Assembly: GCA_003999685.1 (NCBI GenBank)
Contig: CP021224.1
Location: 1,860,001 to 1,924,000 of the forward strand
Origin: Taiwanofungus camphoratus
Taxonomy: Eukaryota > Basidiomycota > Agaricomycetes > Polyporales > Taiwanofungaceae
Direction: 5' to 3'
DNA length: 64,000 nucleotides
Below the pieces are notes generated by a model. The model worked only from the letters and a program-made list of their open reading frames with translations, did no database searches and was not told the DNA's origin. Below are positions 31,075-42,243 of the stretch, one piece after another; within the stretch, counting starts at the first letter, position 1; each line of letters begins with the position of its first letter. The position numbers and the translations under genes were made by a program.

Positions 31075-33996
31075 TTATCTGCGCCCACGCTTTCCCGAGC
31101 GAGATCCACCGCGACTAGAAGGCTGAGTACCTCGAGAGGGCTGACCGGAATGAGACGATCGTCCACCAGTAGCTGATTGACGGCGATTACCAGTGCTTGA
31201 AGTCTGATCACGATTAGAAGCTCGTCCTTGACCGCGAGTAGAAGCACGACCACGAGCTCGACGTCGACCGCGGCTGGTGGACGAGCCACGATTAGAGGGC
31301 TGGTCGTCTCGATCAGAATGTTCAGAAGGAGCCTCGAGTCTAGCGCGTTTTCTAGCAGGTATTGGCGAACTTGGCACGTCTGGAGAAGAGCTAGCCGGAT
31401 CTTGTGCGCTTTCGCCTACCTTCGGTGAATAGTGATCCCAGTGTCCGTAACAGTCTTGTCGACGTCGTTCTTCTTCTTTCTCGCGAAGACGGCAGTATTC
31501 CTCGGTGACATCGATGGGTTGATCATTCAGCTGCTCCTCGATACTTTCAAACGCAGCGATGACCTTGTTGTATATATCCATGTCGAGTTTCTGCCTCTCG
31601 TCGGTATACGCGTCGAGTAGGATTTGATAGAAATCAGAAAGAAGAGGTACCAGTGGTCGATAATAGTCGGTCACGTTGTTCAAGACCATTTCAGAAAAAT
31701 CGGGTTGGCATCGAAAGATATTGACTTTAGTTGCTACTAACAGGTCATCTAGGCCCTCAAAGAGGTTTGCGAAAAAACGACGAAGGGCTTTGTTCTTGGG
31801 CTGGTTGTCCCCACGGAAGAGTTCGGTTCGACGTCTTGCTGGGCCATCCCTGCTCATGCAGAGCCAAACAAGACACCAGAAGAAACTTTCCAAGTCATGA
31901 ATAAAGCTGTGTTTTGGCACTTCAGGCTCTTGAGAGCTATCATGTCCACGGGTTCCTGGACGGGGAATTATTCGCCGCCCGCCTAGAATCTCTGGGGACA
32001 TGAACGGATGTGTTCCCTAGGCAAGATGAACGTCAACGTCAACTACCGTTAAATATCAAGATAGACGTACTGTGGCAGGATCATCAGCAAGTGTCACGTG
32101 TTCTTCCGGGATGGCGTTATCATAGTCAATCAGGACGCCTCGGTGACCACGCTCGCTTTTGCCAGTTATCAAAATATTGCCCAGACTGATATCGCGATGA
32201 AGTACACCCTTTTGGACGGAGTTTCGGTGTCCTATGATGATTCATTGACATCTCAGCCATTCTACACATTCATAAACCGTGCAAAATCCGCACCTATAAT
32301 GGCATCTCGGAACACTTCGACGGTCTCCAAAACAGACTTTGCATACTTCACAGGCCAACCATAGGTTTTCATTACGAGCCTAGAATGTGTTCTTCCACGA
32401 GGTAGCACATCTTCGAGTGTGACTCCAGGAGGAAGCTCTTCTGGTAAATAATCCAGAAACATCGTATACTGGGTGACCCCATATCGCTCTTCATCAGGAG
32501 AACTTCTAGGCACTTCTGTTTCCTTCTGGGCGACAGCTTGCTTAGCATCTATGACTCGAGGCTTGCCTTGAGTACGCAATTGGCGGCGGATGAGAGTCTC
32601 CGTTGTGTCCTGCTCTTCATCCACGGTCACCACACAGTAGGAATACATCTCCGCAACACCTTCACAATGTCCGATTTGTGCGTATAGTGCACCCTCAAGG
32701 TCACGCCTGTCGTCACGCCAAGTGTCTTTGACGATGTAAACCTAAATCCACAAACAAAAGCATTGTTAAGTCAACGTCAATGCCGACATGAATAATAAAG
32801 GTAGTCACTTCTCGACCTTCCTCTGGCAGATGCATGTCTTTCTCATGCCATGCTTTCCATATCCGCGTCGCTCGACCACGGATAATCTCGCCACGCACAA
32901 GACTGATAGACTTCCACAATACAAACGTCTCGGACATGTTTGAATGCATCTTGCACGGATCGTCGGTCTGCGGTTTCGGCATCTTGATTGTCCAATAGCG
33001 TGGAGATGGCGACTCTGCATATATGAACTCGTATGACAACTTCGCTTCAGACCGAAGCAGTTCAGGCGAGGCAAAGATGTCGCGCCTTTCCAGAGCGAGC
33101 AGCGAAGTGTCCCACCCTAGACTCGATGGTGGGAGCATGCATATACCGGCAATAACACGTATTAGTTTCTTCGGCTCCTAAAAAAATAGATGACCAACGT
33201 CAGATCGTAACAGTAAGGTGTGAGGGAACATTACTTGGTGGATGTCAAAGACCTCTGCCCCTAAGACACCCGAACGATCTGCGATATATACATACAAGTT
33301 CTTCTGGGCCAGGGCTAGACCAAACACGAAGCGTCGGTCGACAGATTCATGAAATACTTGACGCTGATACTGCAGGAGCTGCAAGAGCGCTGGTCCGTCA
33401 GCAGACGACTTCTTCACCTCCATCGGAACATGAATCCGATTCCAAGGAGGCCGTGGATTGTCGACCTGTTTTCTCTTCCGACTACGTAGGCTCGGACTGC
33501 TTGTAGTATCCGGGAAGTTCACAGTGGCAACGATATCCGGTCTCATATTGGCAGATTTGGAATCAAGAGGGATCGGAGAGCGATTTGGATCAGAAATCCA
33601 GCGAATGGGAAGCTTTGGTCCATGACAGCAATCCGTGATGAAGTTGGCGATATCAACGAATGGCTCATACAATAAATCCTCCTGCTCAGTGGTTATGGGA
33701 ATGTTAGTCCAATATTTCCCCCTGCGGGAGTAGCGTGGAGGCTTTGCAGAACAAGCCCTTGTATATATATTGTCTATAACTCGAGATGAGATGTTGAATA
33801 GCGTATCCAAGAACTCCGGTGTATCAGAGAAGACGGAATAGGCCAACTCTCCGCGAAGTTCACGCTGAACTTGAGCGACTTGTGTCTTGAAATTCTCGAA
33901 TTGATTGGCAGTAATTTTGCTGTTGTAATCATTGGGTTTGGTTGGCGTGGTAGGTAAAAAGATTCGCACCGCCGGCGCGACATTGGCATCGGACAT
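31075..33996 (-). CDS. FunK1-type protein kinase with Arg/Gly/Ser-rich tail (second complete copy)
   Basis: Exons 33996-33235, 33177-32809, 32741-32294, 32231-32071 and 32016-31075 join in frame to about 893 aa. The intron positions match those of the copy at 26928-29636. Motifs are LLYEPFVDIANFITDCC, FVLWKSISLVRGEIIRGRAT, RTHSRLVMKTYGWPVKYAKS, VLHRDISLGNIL, VLIDYDNA, GTHPFMSPEIL and HDLESFFWCLVWLCMSRDGP. The last 75 or so residues are a low-complexity RG/RS tail (RGRRRARGRAS, RGGSRSGKRGRR) that the other copy lacks. It could be a nuclear-localisation or RNA-binding extension (inference). The catalytic Asp of HRD and the metal-binding DYD are present, so it may be active. Confidence 0.9.
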
Positions 33997-34967
33997 ACCT
34001 GGTGGTGATTTGGCCCATCTCAGCGCATTCCATTTTATAGAGACGAGGTGGCCACGAAAATGCGCAAATGTGGTATAAAGTGTGGCAGACTTGAGACAAA
34101 GAGCTTCGACTGGATTGCCGAACTGCGGTGTTGAAGTTGAGACGCCACAATGCTACTAACAACTGCCTTTTAGGGACATGATCATGATGGCTATCGAAGC
34201 TGATCGGCGGTTGCCGCGTCAAAGCTTAAGGGGCCACGCACAGTCCGCCATAACTCGAGCGTTTTCTATATCAAACAGTCATTTTCCAAGTCCTATTGTG
34301 CCGTTGGGGCTCATTTTATAGAGTGTGCAATAGTGGATATTGGCCCCACAGAGCAGTGACTTTTAGTTTTTCACTTGTCACAACCCATTCACAGATACTA
34401 CAGATATATATAGCCTCGATTTCGACATTGGTGGAGTCACATGTAGAAAGATTATCGCTACAGTAGGATATATAGTGTATACTACATTTGCAGTGCTATG
34501 GCCAGGATTCTGAGCGTGATTCAAGATACTGTCACGGTGCGCATTGCTATGTATGCAGATCAATGAGGGTCAAGACTCGGTCATGGCTGACGGAATATAT
34601 ACGTTGCCGAGAGACAACAAACAGCATGGTCAAAAACTGGGCTACTGGCAGGACAGAGTGCAAACAGCAACCAGTACTCAGTATATATGAGTCTTCACAT
34701 CATGACTGGGAATAGTAGGTATACCAATGAATTGTGCCATACTCATAAAAATAAATATTAGTCTGCTCAGGGCATACTGAATACAACGGGGTATCTGGAT
34801 GGCTACATTGTCGACATTACACAAAACGAATCCCATAGTAAGTGGATACTAATATGAGTATGATGTCATTAATCTTGGGAAGAACAGCATGATGACAGCA
34901 ACACAATGGCATAGCCATCAGGAGCCCAAAAGGATAGACCCACAAGCTGTTCTCCTGGAGGGGAGCG
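33997..34967. other. Intergenic, about 970 bp, no gene seen
   Basis: It contains the upstream region of the FunK1 gene starting at 33996 and the 3' flank of the Smr gene ending at 34968. It is AT-rich with TATATA runs near 34400-34480 but has no recognisable coding region. Confidence 0.45.
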
Positions 34968-37123
34968 CTACATCCTCTCAGCCACTTTAGCGCGGACAAC
35001 TAGCCCGCCATCCCAGGTCCATACGGTCCAACCTTCGTCCAACAGAGCGCTCTTCACAGCAGGACCTAACACTCCAATTCCATTTGCAGAATGCATACCA
35101 CGCCCAGTTATAATTTTCAGAGGTTTCGCTAAGCATTCGAATAGATCCGGGTCAGGCGGGAAAGGGAGCAACCGGAGGGACCGAGAGAGACTCACAGGCT
35201 GAGATACCACCCTCATGTAGGATATCTTTGACAATTTGGATGGCTTCGCTTACTGTGGTACCATGCAGATCAACGGTATCACCGTTTGAAGAGGACAATC
35301 TGGGTGGCAGACAGTGAGAACACACAAGGGTCCCATCGATTTGTCACTTACCGTTTGGCCTGAACCATCTCACGTGCAGCACCTAGTTGCTCCTGTCGAG
35401 CTTGTTGCTGTAATTCGCGAGCCTGTCAGAATACATACTCTTTAGCAATCGTACAAAAATTGACTCAGACCCTAGAACCTACTCTTTCTGCGAAATAAAA
35501 GGCGACCTCCCCACCTCTGGTTCTTGAGTTACCTTTCTGCCAAGCCCTCCCCGCCTCCCTCAATACCTCTCTGCTTTGTGCCATCAGCTCTCTCGCACGG
35601 CCGCGATGATCATTGGCCCCTCCCGATAGCTCACCGACGTCGCCCTTCCCACCCTTTCCTAACCCATTTCCCCCACCACGCACCTTCCTGCGGTAGGCAG
35701 GTATGGACTCTGCGAGGGGATGAGGCCCGCGTTGGGGTGGTTGGCGCATGCGCACAGTCTTCCACACATCTGTCGATACACTGGTCGTACTGCCACCACC
35801 GGGGGACAACGAGCGTGTGCGGGACAAAGATATGGGCGGTGGCGGGATAGGTGGAGGGCCCACAGGTAATGTAGACGTTCTGATTGGTCTAGTGCGACCT
35901 TTGGACGTCGAAGCTGAGGCAGGAGGCGCTGGTGCATGATATACGCTCCACGCATATTCGCCTGAGGATGAGTCTGAGTCGAGATCCCGCAGGATCCAGA
36001 CGAGGTCAAGCGCAGTATCAGGCTGGCCGCGCGTGGCGCGCAACGCGAGCTGTGCGTCTGCTATTAGCCAGTCACGTTCTTCCGCATTGAGCTCGGTGTG
36101 CGCATGTGAGGAGATGTCAAGTATGTGCGAGAGGGAAGACGTTTCTTCCGGGGTCAACTCGCGAATAGTGGTTGGAACGGTGTAAAGGGGTTTGCCTACA
36201 GACTGCGATATGGTGCGAAGAGCTGCGCGAACAGCTTGAGCGGGAGTGGTGTAGTCAGGGCAGTGGAAGAAAGACTGGAAATAGCTTGCAGATTGATTTG
36301 GGAGAAGAGCAGCCAGGTAAGACGCGACAGAGGAAAGTTGTGTCCATGGATCGGGTGATGCCATGTCCCAGGATGTAGGAGGCCGAGTATGGTGTTTTTG
36401 TCGAATGTCAGTAAGTGGGATGGTCTTGCCACGTTTGCTCGCCTTCTTTGAGGAACTGTCTGTAGCCTTCTTATTCTTCGTCTCAACTGTTTGCCATTGC
36501 CGCTCGTAATCTACAGGCATGTCCATTTCATTCAACGCTTCTAAACCGCGCTCCTCAAGCTCGCGTACATACTCGCCCGTGAGTAGCCCTTCCACGACCG
36601 ACTCCATGTCGATGTCCTCGTCATTTTGTGAAGACGCAAGAGCGCTCTTGAGCTTGGATATGGGTATGTGCGGGAACGCGGCATGCAAAAATGCGACCGG
36701 AGAGCTGAGCAGGTGCTGATTAGACCCATCGGAAGAGGCGTTGCTGGTCGTGGTTTCGGTAACAGACGTATCTCGAGAAAAGAAATCACGCGAGCTGTTG
36801 GAATCTTCCGTGCCAGAATATTGAGAAATATGTATGTTCAAAACGCGTCCCGAAAGCGCATCTTCATCCAACAACTCTTTATCCGCTTGAGCGGCTAGCT
36901 CAGCGAGTACGCCTCGGAGATCTTCGACGTTCTTGGATGCAGGGTCCGTTCTGGGGCTAGCTTCAGAGACATAGTCCGTGACTATAGCTGCGATAAGGGA
37001 AGTATCTAGGGGCGGGGAAAACTCCGCCTTTCAAAGACATCGGCCAAGGAAAGTTACTGCACAGAGCTCAGCGATATGAAGGAAGCGCACCTGTAAGGCG
37101 TCAAGTAGTGGCGTGAATTCCAT
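34968..37123 (-). CDS. CUE/DUF1771/Smr-domain protein, Cue2-like endonuclease candidate
   Basis: Exons about 37123-37091, 37027-35483, 35422-35352, 35299-35196 and 35128-34968 join in frame to about 637 aa. The N-terminal half has CUE-like helices (LHAAFPHIPISKLKSALASS). A DUF1771 segment follows (DHRGRARELMAQSREVLREA), then the Smr domain with VDLHGTTVSEAIQIVKDIL and ITGRGMHSANGIGVLGPAV. DLHG and TGRGxHS are the Smr signatures. The CUE-DUF1771-Smr order is that of yeast Cue2 and metazoan NONU-1/N4BP2, which cut mRNA at collided ribosomes in no-go decay. The first exon is short (11 codons) and its acceptor (GAAAG) is weak, so the start is the least certain part. Confidence 0.82.
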
Positions 37124-37334
37124 GTTGGAGATAGTTTGTTTATGTGCAGAGGGTTTGAAGGTATAGCTGAGCCTGAGGCTACACGGCGGAGAGGCTGCCA
37201 GGTGACTTCAAGCTTCAAGGCCAGAGCTCAATAATGTCGCGCGTTCGCAGAAAAAGTTATCAGTACTACTTATAATTTGAGTGCTGCAACAATCTCTTGA
37301 CTTCATTCACTTGCTTCCTCTCCAATCATAACAA
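37124..37334. promoter_or_regulatory. Short divergent promoter region
   Basis: Only about 210 bp separate the start codons of the Smr gene (minus) and the KAT14-like gene (plus), so both promoters must lie here or overlap. I see no TATA box with confidence. Confidence 0.5.
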
Positions 37335-38885
37335 ATGATATCGGATCCTGATTGGGACGACTCCGACGGTGAAGTGTATGTTACACGGCACTCTGTACGC
37401 ATGCGCGCTCATTGGGGAAGTCCTGGCCTAAGATTTTTTTAAATTCATACAGAATTATCAACGCAAACGAAGAAGACTAGACAAGAGATCGTTGTCGCGG
37501 ATAAATTCGCCTGGACTTTCTTCTCTTTTTGCTCCCCTTTTCGATGTACTTACCGAACGGCCTGTTTCTTCCGAGCTTCAAGACAAGTCAGGAGGGTCTT
37601 TCGACGGTTTCTTTCAGGAATTGCTACCAGAATTGCAAGAAGCCAAGGTTAAAATGCAAGAACAGCTGACAGAGCGTGATGCACAAGTGAGCGAAATGGG
37701 TTCTGGATTGTTGGCAATACGCTGATTTCGGCAAGGGAAACTGCTACGTATGGCCCATTGCGAGAGAGGAAGCAAGGCTTCTCAATGAACAGCAAGGAGA
37801 GGCTGGTTCCAATCGTTCTATGGCTTCCTTGATTATGACAAGGAAGTTGACGTCGCTACCTGTCAGTAATTGGAAGAGCCTATTTCTTGGAATGGTGTTC
37901 CTCAGATCACAATTTAGAGCATGCTACGCCGCGAGCTCCTAGGCGGAAATGCTGCTCACATCCTTAACAATCCAACAATGCCCTTATCAGCTAAGCGTCC
38001 AGCCGGCGCCGTGAACTCTCAAGTGATTGACGTGCTGTGCTCAATGCAAACTATACATTATCAGTGGTCATTCCTTTCTCGCCTCCTAGGCTTCCAGCCA
38101 AGCACGACATCAGGCGCTATCGCGGTCGACTGGGAGACACGCAGTCCATGGATGCAGCTCATGAGTGATATCCGCGAACATTTCATGCTCGCACAGTAAG
38201 CTAGTAATATGCCACAAACTTGACGGCAGCGCGTTGACCATTGCTTGACTTAGTCCAGATCGTGAACAACCTGAGGAGAATGTCGCGCCTATCGAATACG
38301 TTTCCCTGCACTCTGGTCATCTTACACAAGTTCACGATATCCTTTCACGGGCTTTCTGGGAGGGAATCAATGGTCAATTTTTCTCTGAACTTGGGTCGCT
38401 CTTTTTCGCTAATTCGACCATCATCATCGTAGTCAGCGACTCGCTTCAGCACTCACCCGACAAATGCACGGTTATTGCCACCTACAAGCGGCTAGTCGTG
38501 GGAGTCGCTCTTCTCAGTTCTCCACAAGAAACATATATCACCTACCTTGCCGTCAGGGCAGGCTGGGAAAATGCACAGATAGCCACGTACGTCAGCCATC
38601 TCACGTACAGCAGGATATTCAAGGACGTTTACAGAACAATGCTCTATCACCTAATTGCACTAAATCCCACCAAAGACATTACACTGCACGTTTCGATAAA
38701 CAATCCTGCAATGGTCAGTTCTGTTCAGCGTTATAACCCGAAACAACCTAAATTTTCACCCGCAGCTCTTGTACAATCGGTTCGGATTCAAGGCTGAAGA
38801 GCTCATCGTTGGTTTTTATGAGGATTACCTTGATCCGCAGTTACGAGCCTCGAAGAACGCATTTAGGTTGAGGTTGCGCCGATGA
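37335..38885 (+). CDS. KAT14/CSRP2BP-like GNAT acetyltransferase
   Basis: Eight short exons (37335-37373, 37453-37686, 37736-37861, 37918-38195, 38254-38372, 38433-38586, 38635-38713, 38766-38885) give about 382 aa in frame. The C-terminal GNAT domain has TYLAVRAGWENAQIATTML (acetyl-CoA loop region), LNPTKDITLHVSINNPAM, LLYNRFGFKAEELIVGFYED and the ending ASKNAFRLRLRR. These match the end of KAT14 (NPAMxLYxxFGFKxEE, AFxLRLRR). In animals KAT14 is part of the ATAC complex and acetylates histones; fungal homologues are poorly characterised. The N-terminal region (ELLPELQEAKVKMQEQ) is a coiled coil. It ends 17 bp before the SIR2 stop codon, tail to tail. Confidence 0.8.
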
Positions 38886-38902
38886 CAGAAGGGCCCGATT
38901 CC

Positions 38903-41628
38903 TTACTGCGTCCTCGCTTTCTTGGGCAGGCGTCTGGTTTGTATTTCCGAAGGCGATGTCTCAGATTCTGGATCGGAGTAACCTTCTGGGCCACTTTGGG
39001 ACATCTCAGCCAACTCCTCTACCCATTTCCCACCCTCGGCACCCTCAAATAACCATACGTGACTGTAGCGCGCTCAGCCCGGGACTTGAACATCTCTTAA
39101 ATCACCTACCTGTTGCCAACCCGTTGAGGATCCGAACCCTCAAAATCCCCAGATGGCCTCTTCTTTAGATTGCTCCGCGATGGAGCATCCAGATGGCTGA
39201 TGTATGGCTCAGGAAGATCCCAGCCCAGTTTCCGACATAGATAAATAACAACGTCATCCGCATTTCCGAGCAGAATGATCTGTATGAGGTTGTAAAGAAT
39301 GAGCTTGCATGAGAATAAAAGGAGGAAACGGATTTCACATCAGGATTTATGTGTCTGATAGGAGTCTTGTTGATCAGGATCTGTGGGTGCAATCACTGTG
39401 CTGACCAAAATTGTATGAGATCTTTCGTCCCTACCTGAGGTACCGAATGCGGAAGGTGTGCTGTGAGATGCAGAAAGCAATGAATACTTATTGTATGTGA
39501 TCGAGGGGATGGGGCCTACCCAGGATTTCTGAGACTGGTGAAACTTTGAGAGAAGTCCCAATAACGATCAGCAAGTCAACCTTATGCCGATCTTCCAGTA
39601 GCGCGCGATCGAACGTATCGCTCAACTTTTCACCGAAGAAAGTGATGTCGGGCTATAAGCAGATACGAGCGGGGCGTATAAGTGTTCCATCACGAATGTT
39701 CTACAACCTTGAAGAATGAAACTTGCTTTCATTATGCCAGGTGGAAATTCGGGTCTATCTGGCTCATCGGACTCGTCGCTATTCCATCCAGAGCCTCGCC
39801 GCTTCTTACTTTTCTGTTTCGAATCAACCTTGCTGGATGCTCTGTTAGGTTCCAAGTTGCAAACTTTGCATAGCGGGACTCTATGGCTGAGAATATCATC
39901 TTCAATTTCGAATCCTGGGACGCGTATTCGGCAGTTAAGGCAAGATGCAGTGGCGAAAGACCCATGACATTGAAGGACGCGCTGTACTCCGGCCTGCGAT
40001 TCAAGAGTATCGATGTTCTGTGTATAATTCTGTACGTAGCACCCGTGGAGTGTCACAAGGACGACTATCTTCATAAACAAAACGACATACGCGCAGCAGC
40101 TGGTATAACGACATAATGAAAGAAAGTACAAAGACACAGGTAGTAGATCGTACCTTTCTCTTATCTTCTATGAGTTTAATGAATCTATGGCATGGCGAGG
40201 GTATAAAATTTGAAGGGTATATTTTGCTGTGATGAGCGTAAGTTTGCATTTAACTGGCCAGTGGCAAAGAAAGGTGACCTGGCAAATGAACTATCCAGAA
40301 GCGAGGATAGTGAGATTAATTTTGAACATAGGATAGGTGAGGCGACGAGATACTGACTAGAAAACTGATGCAGAGCGCGAATAAATTAAGCTCTGGTGCT
40401 GCTACCAGTAATTTAAATGTTCACGTACCGGAAGGATTCTCCCGAAAATAATTTATATCAAACCTATTGGATGTCTTATATTTTAATACGTAGTATCAGG
40501 GCGAGAGAATGCACACATCTGTTGTGGGTCGTCGAGATCATATTCTCCCTTCTCTTGTAAGGTCGCATACAATCCATCACGCGATCGAAAGTCAGGTATC
40601 CCACATGATACGCCTGCATGTACGGTCAGTAAGCAGGGTACTCTGGAACGGCTCGAAGATGTACTTATTCCAGCACCGGTCAGAACGATTATACGCCTGG
40701 AACTTCGGATAAGGTTTACAGCGTCGTCAATTGTGTTATGCGCAGGAAGCTTTTCTCGTGACTGGAGTCTTATGTATGCATCGATATCAGTGAAGACACC
40801 GTCCAGGACTGTTCGCGTTTCGCCACCATTACTTACTCGCGCGATATCGCAACTCTGAGAAAATACAGTAAGGTCTTCCGGCACTTTTCCCTGAGTTCTG
40901 GACACTGTCGAAGAAGCAGGGATCTTCGTGACGTGCAGAAAACACAATGAAGTAATAGATCTTACTAGGCAGATTCCAAAGGCGCAAAGTAGCTTAGGAA
41001 TGGGAATGGCGTCCATTACAACGTACTGATTGATAAAGGACGCCATTCCTTGCAAGCGGTTCAAACAGTACAACGACATGAGTTCGGCATATCATCGAGA
41101 AAACTCATGCAGGCCCTCTTACCATGTTCTTTGAGCCAGGTCATCATTTGTTTGATTTCTTGTTTCGACCACGCAGTCTGTGCTGTGAAATCAAACGCAT
41201 AGCGTAGTTTAAGTACCGGATTCGAAGGAGACACGTATGATTAAATATAACATCCCCCTTGATCATGAGGATGCCATATGAATAACCTGCACCACCCAGT
41301 ATAACGAAACCTTGCGTTTAAGTCAAACTCGCTCACCTTCATGCAACAGTTCATTGAATTCGGACGCGACGTCCCCCTGTTCGGAAGACTCGCTGTCGAA
41401 ATACGCTGATCCCACATCAACAACATCCGCATCGGTACCAATTGTGCTGAACCTCTCGGAAGCGAACCCGCCTAGAAGATCCTCGAGTATCTCTACATCC
41501 GCATCTACCACTTCCGCCGCATCGAGGAACGCTTTTGCCTGCAGCGCGTATATGCCATCAAAGCGACGCCGGGCGGTGTTTGGAGATGTATTGGGGCTGG
41601 AGCTACTTGTAGACACTTGAGAGTCCAT
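38903..41628 (-). CDS. SIR2: NAD-dependent protein deacetylase, SIR2/HST1 class
   Basis: A multi-intron gene starting [17 protein letters not shown] (41628) and ending [10 protein letters not shown] (stop 38903). Sirtuin motifs in order: N-terminal HWxK-type helix region [26 protein letters not shown] (split by an intron after GIS); [34 protein letters not shown]; catalytic CHG; zinc CLNC...[39 protein letters not shown]; and [15 protein letters not shown]. Apparent breaks near 41235 and 40375 disappear when GT-AG introns are placed (GAT|GTTATA...CACAG|ACT; TA|GTCAGT...GATAG|TTCA). One intron begins GC (AAA|GCAAGT, near 39710). The class I sirtuin core suggests chromatin silencing through histone deacetylation. 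Confidence 0.9.
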
Positions 41629-42243
41629 GTTGAGCCGATCGAAGATGGTGGTCAGCGCAAATGAAACAACCGAAGGTCCGAGTCTTGCGGTCACGAGATC
41701 CCGCTATTTGGTAAAATCTATAGTACGTTGTCTTCAGTGCGACTCCACAATCGATAGTTCGGGTAGCGATTGTCACTGCAAGCTCAAGGCAATAGAATGA
41801 TAAACTACAACACGTTTCTGGTACTACCACTATTAAACCTAGCAAAAGGAATGCTACACGAGTTGGACATAACATGGCACATGGTAAAACCGAATAGACG
41901 TCAACGTCGCATCAAGGAGGGTGGAGGTACTAACTAGCAAAGTATGATGCCAGTCGACGGAAAGGTAAAATTGCTGCTGGATTTCTGAATCGTATCGTAG
42001 AGGTAATCAGTTCATTATTACGAAATCTTGAAGTTCACATCATCACAGTTGATCTGCCGTAGCTCGGTGGGCTGAGATTTGAGACTACATTGGGTACACT
42101 GAATGCGCTGGACATCAAGAATTATCCCTCGCGCGGCCAGTGTAACAAACCACCTGTATAGGTACGATGATTGAGATACCCACCACATTCTAAAACCGAG
42201 AGATAGCCACGGTTCTCATCATGCACTCACCTCCTGTCGAGTA
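41629..42243. promoter_or_regulatory. SIR2 upstream region
   Basis: About 615 bp between the SIR2 start and the stop of the next minus-strand gene. No coding motif is seen. It must hold the SIR2 promoter and the terminator of the gene at 42244-44482. Confidence 0.4.

Noticed and set aside
35524-36898. Plus-strand frames opposite the Smr gene
   Set aside because: Antisense shadows of a confirmed coding exon with CUE/DUF1771 motifs.
39650-41628. SIR2 seemed a pseudogene (frame break near 41235, TAG near 40375)
   Set aside because: Both breaks vanish with GT-AG introns that join conserved sirtuin motifs ([22 protein letters not shown]).
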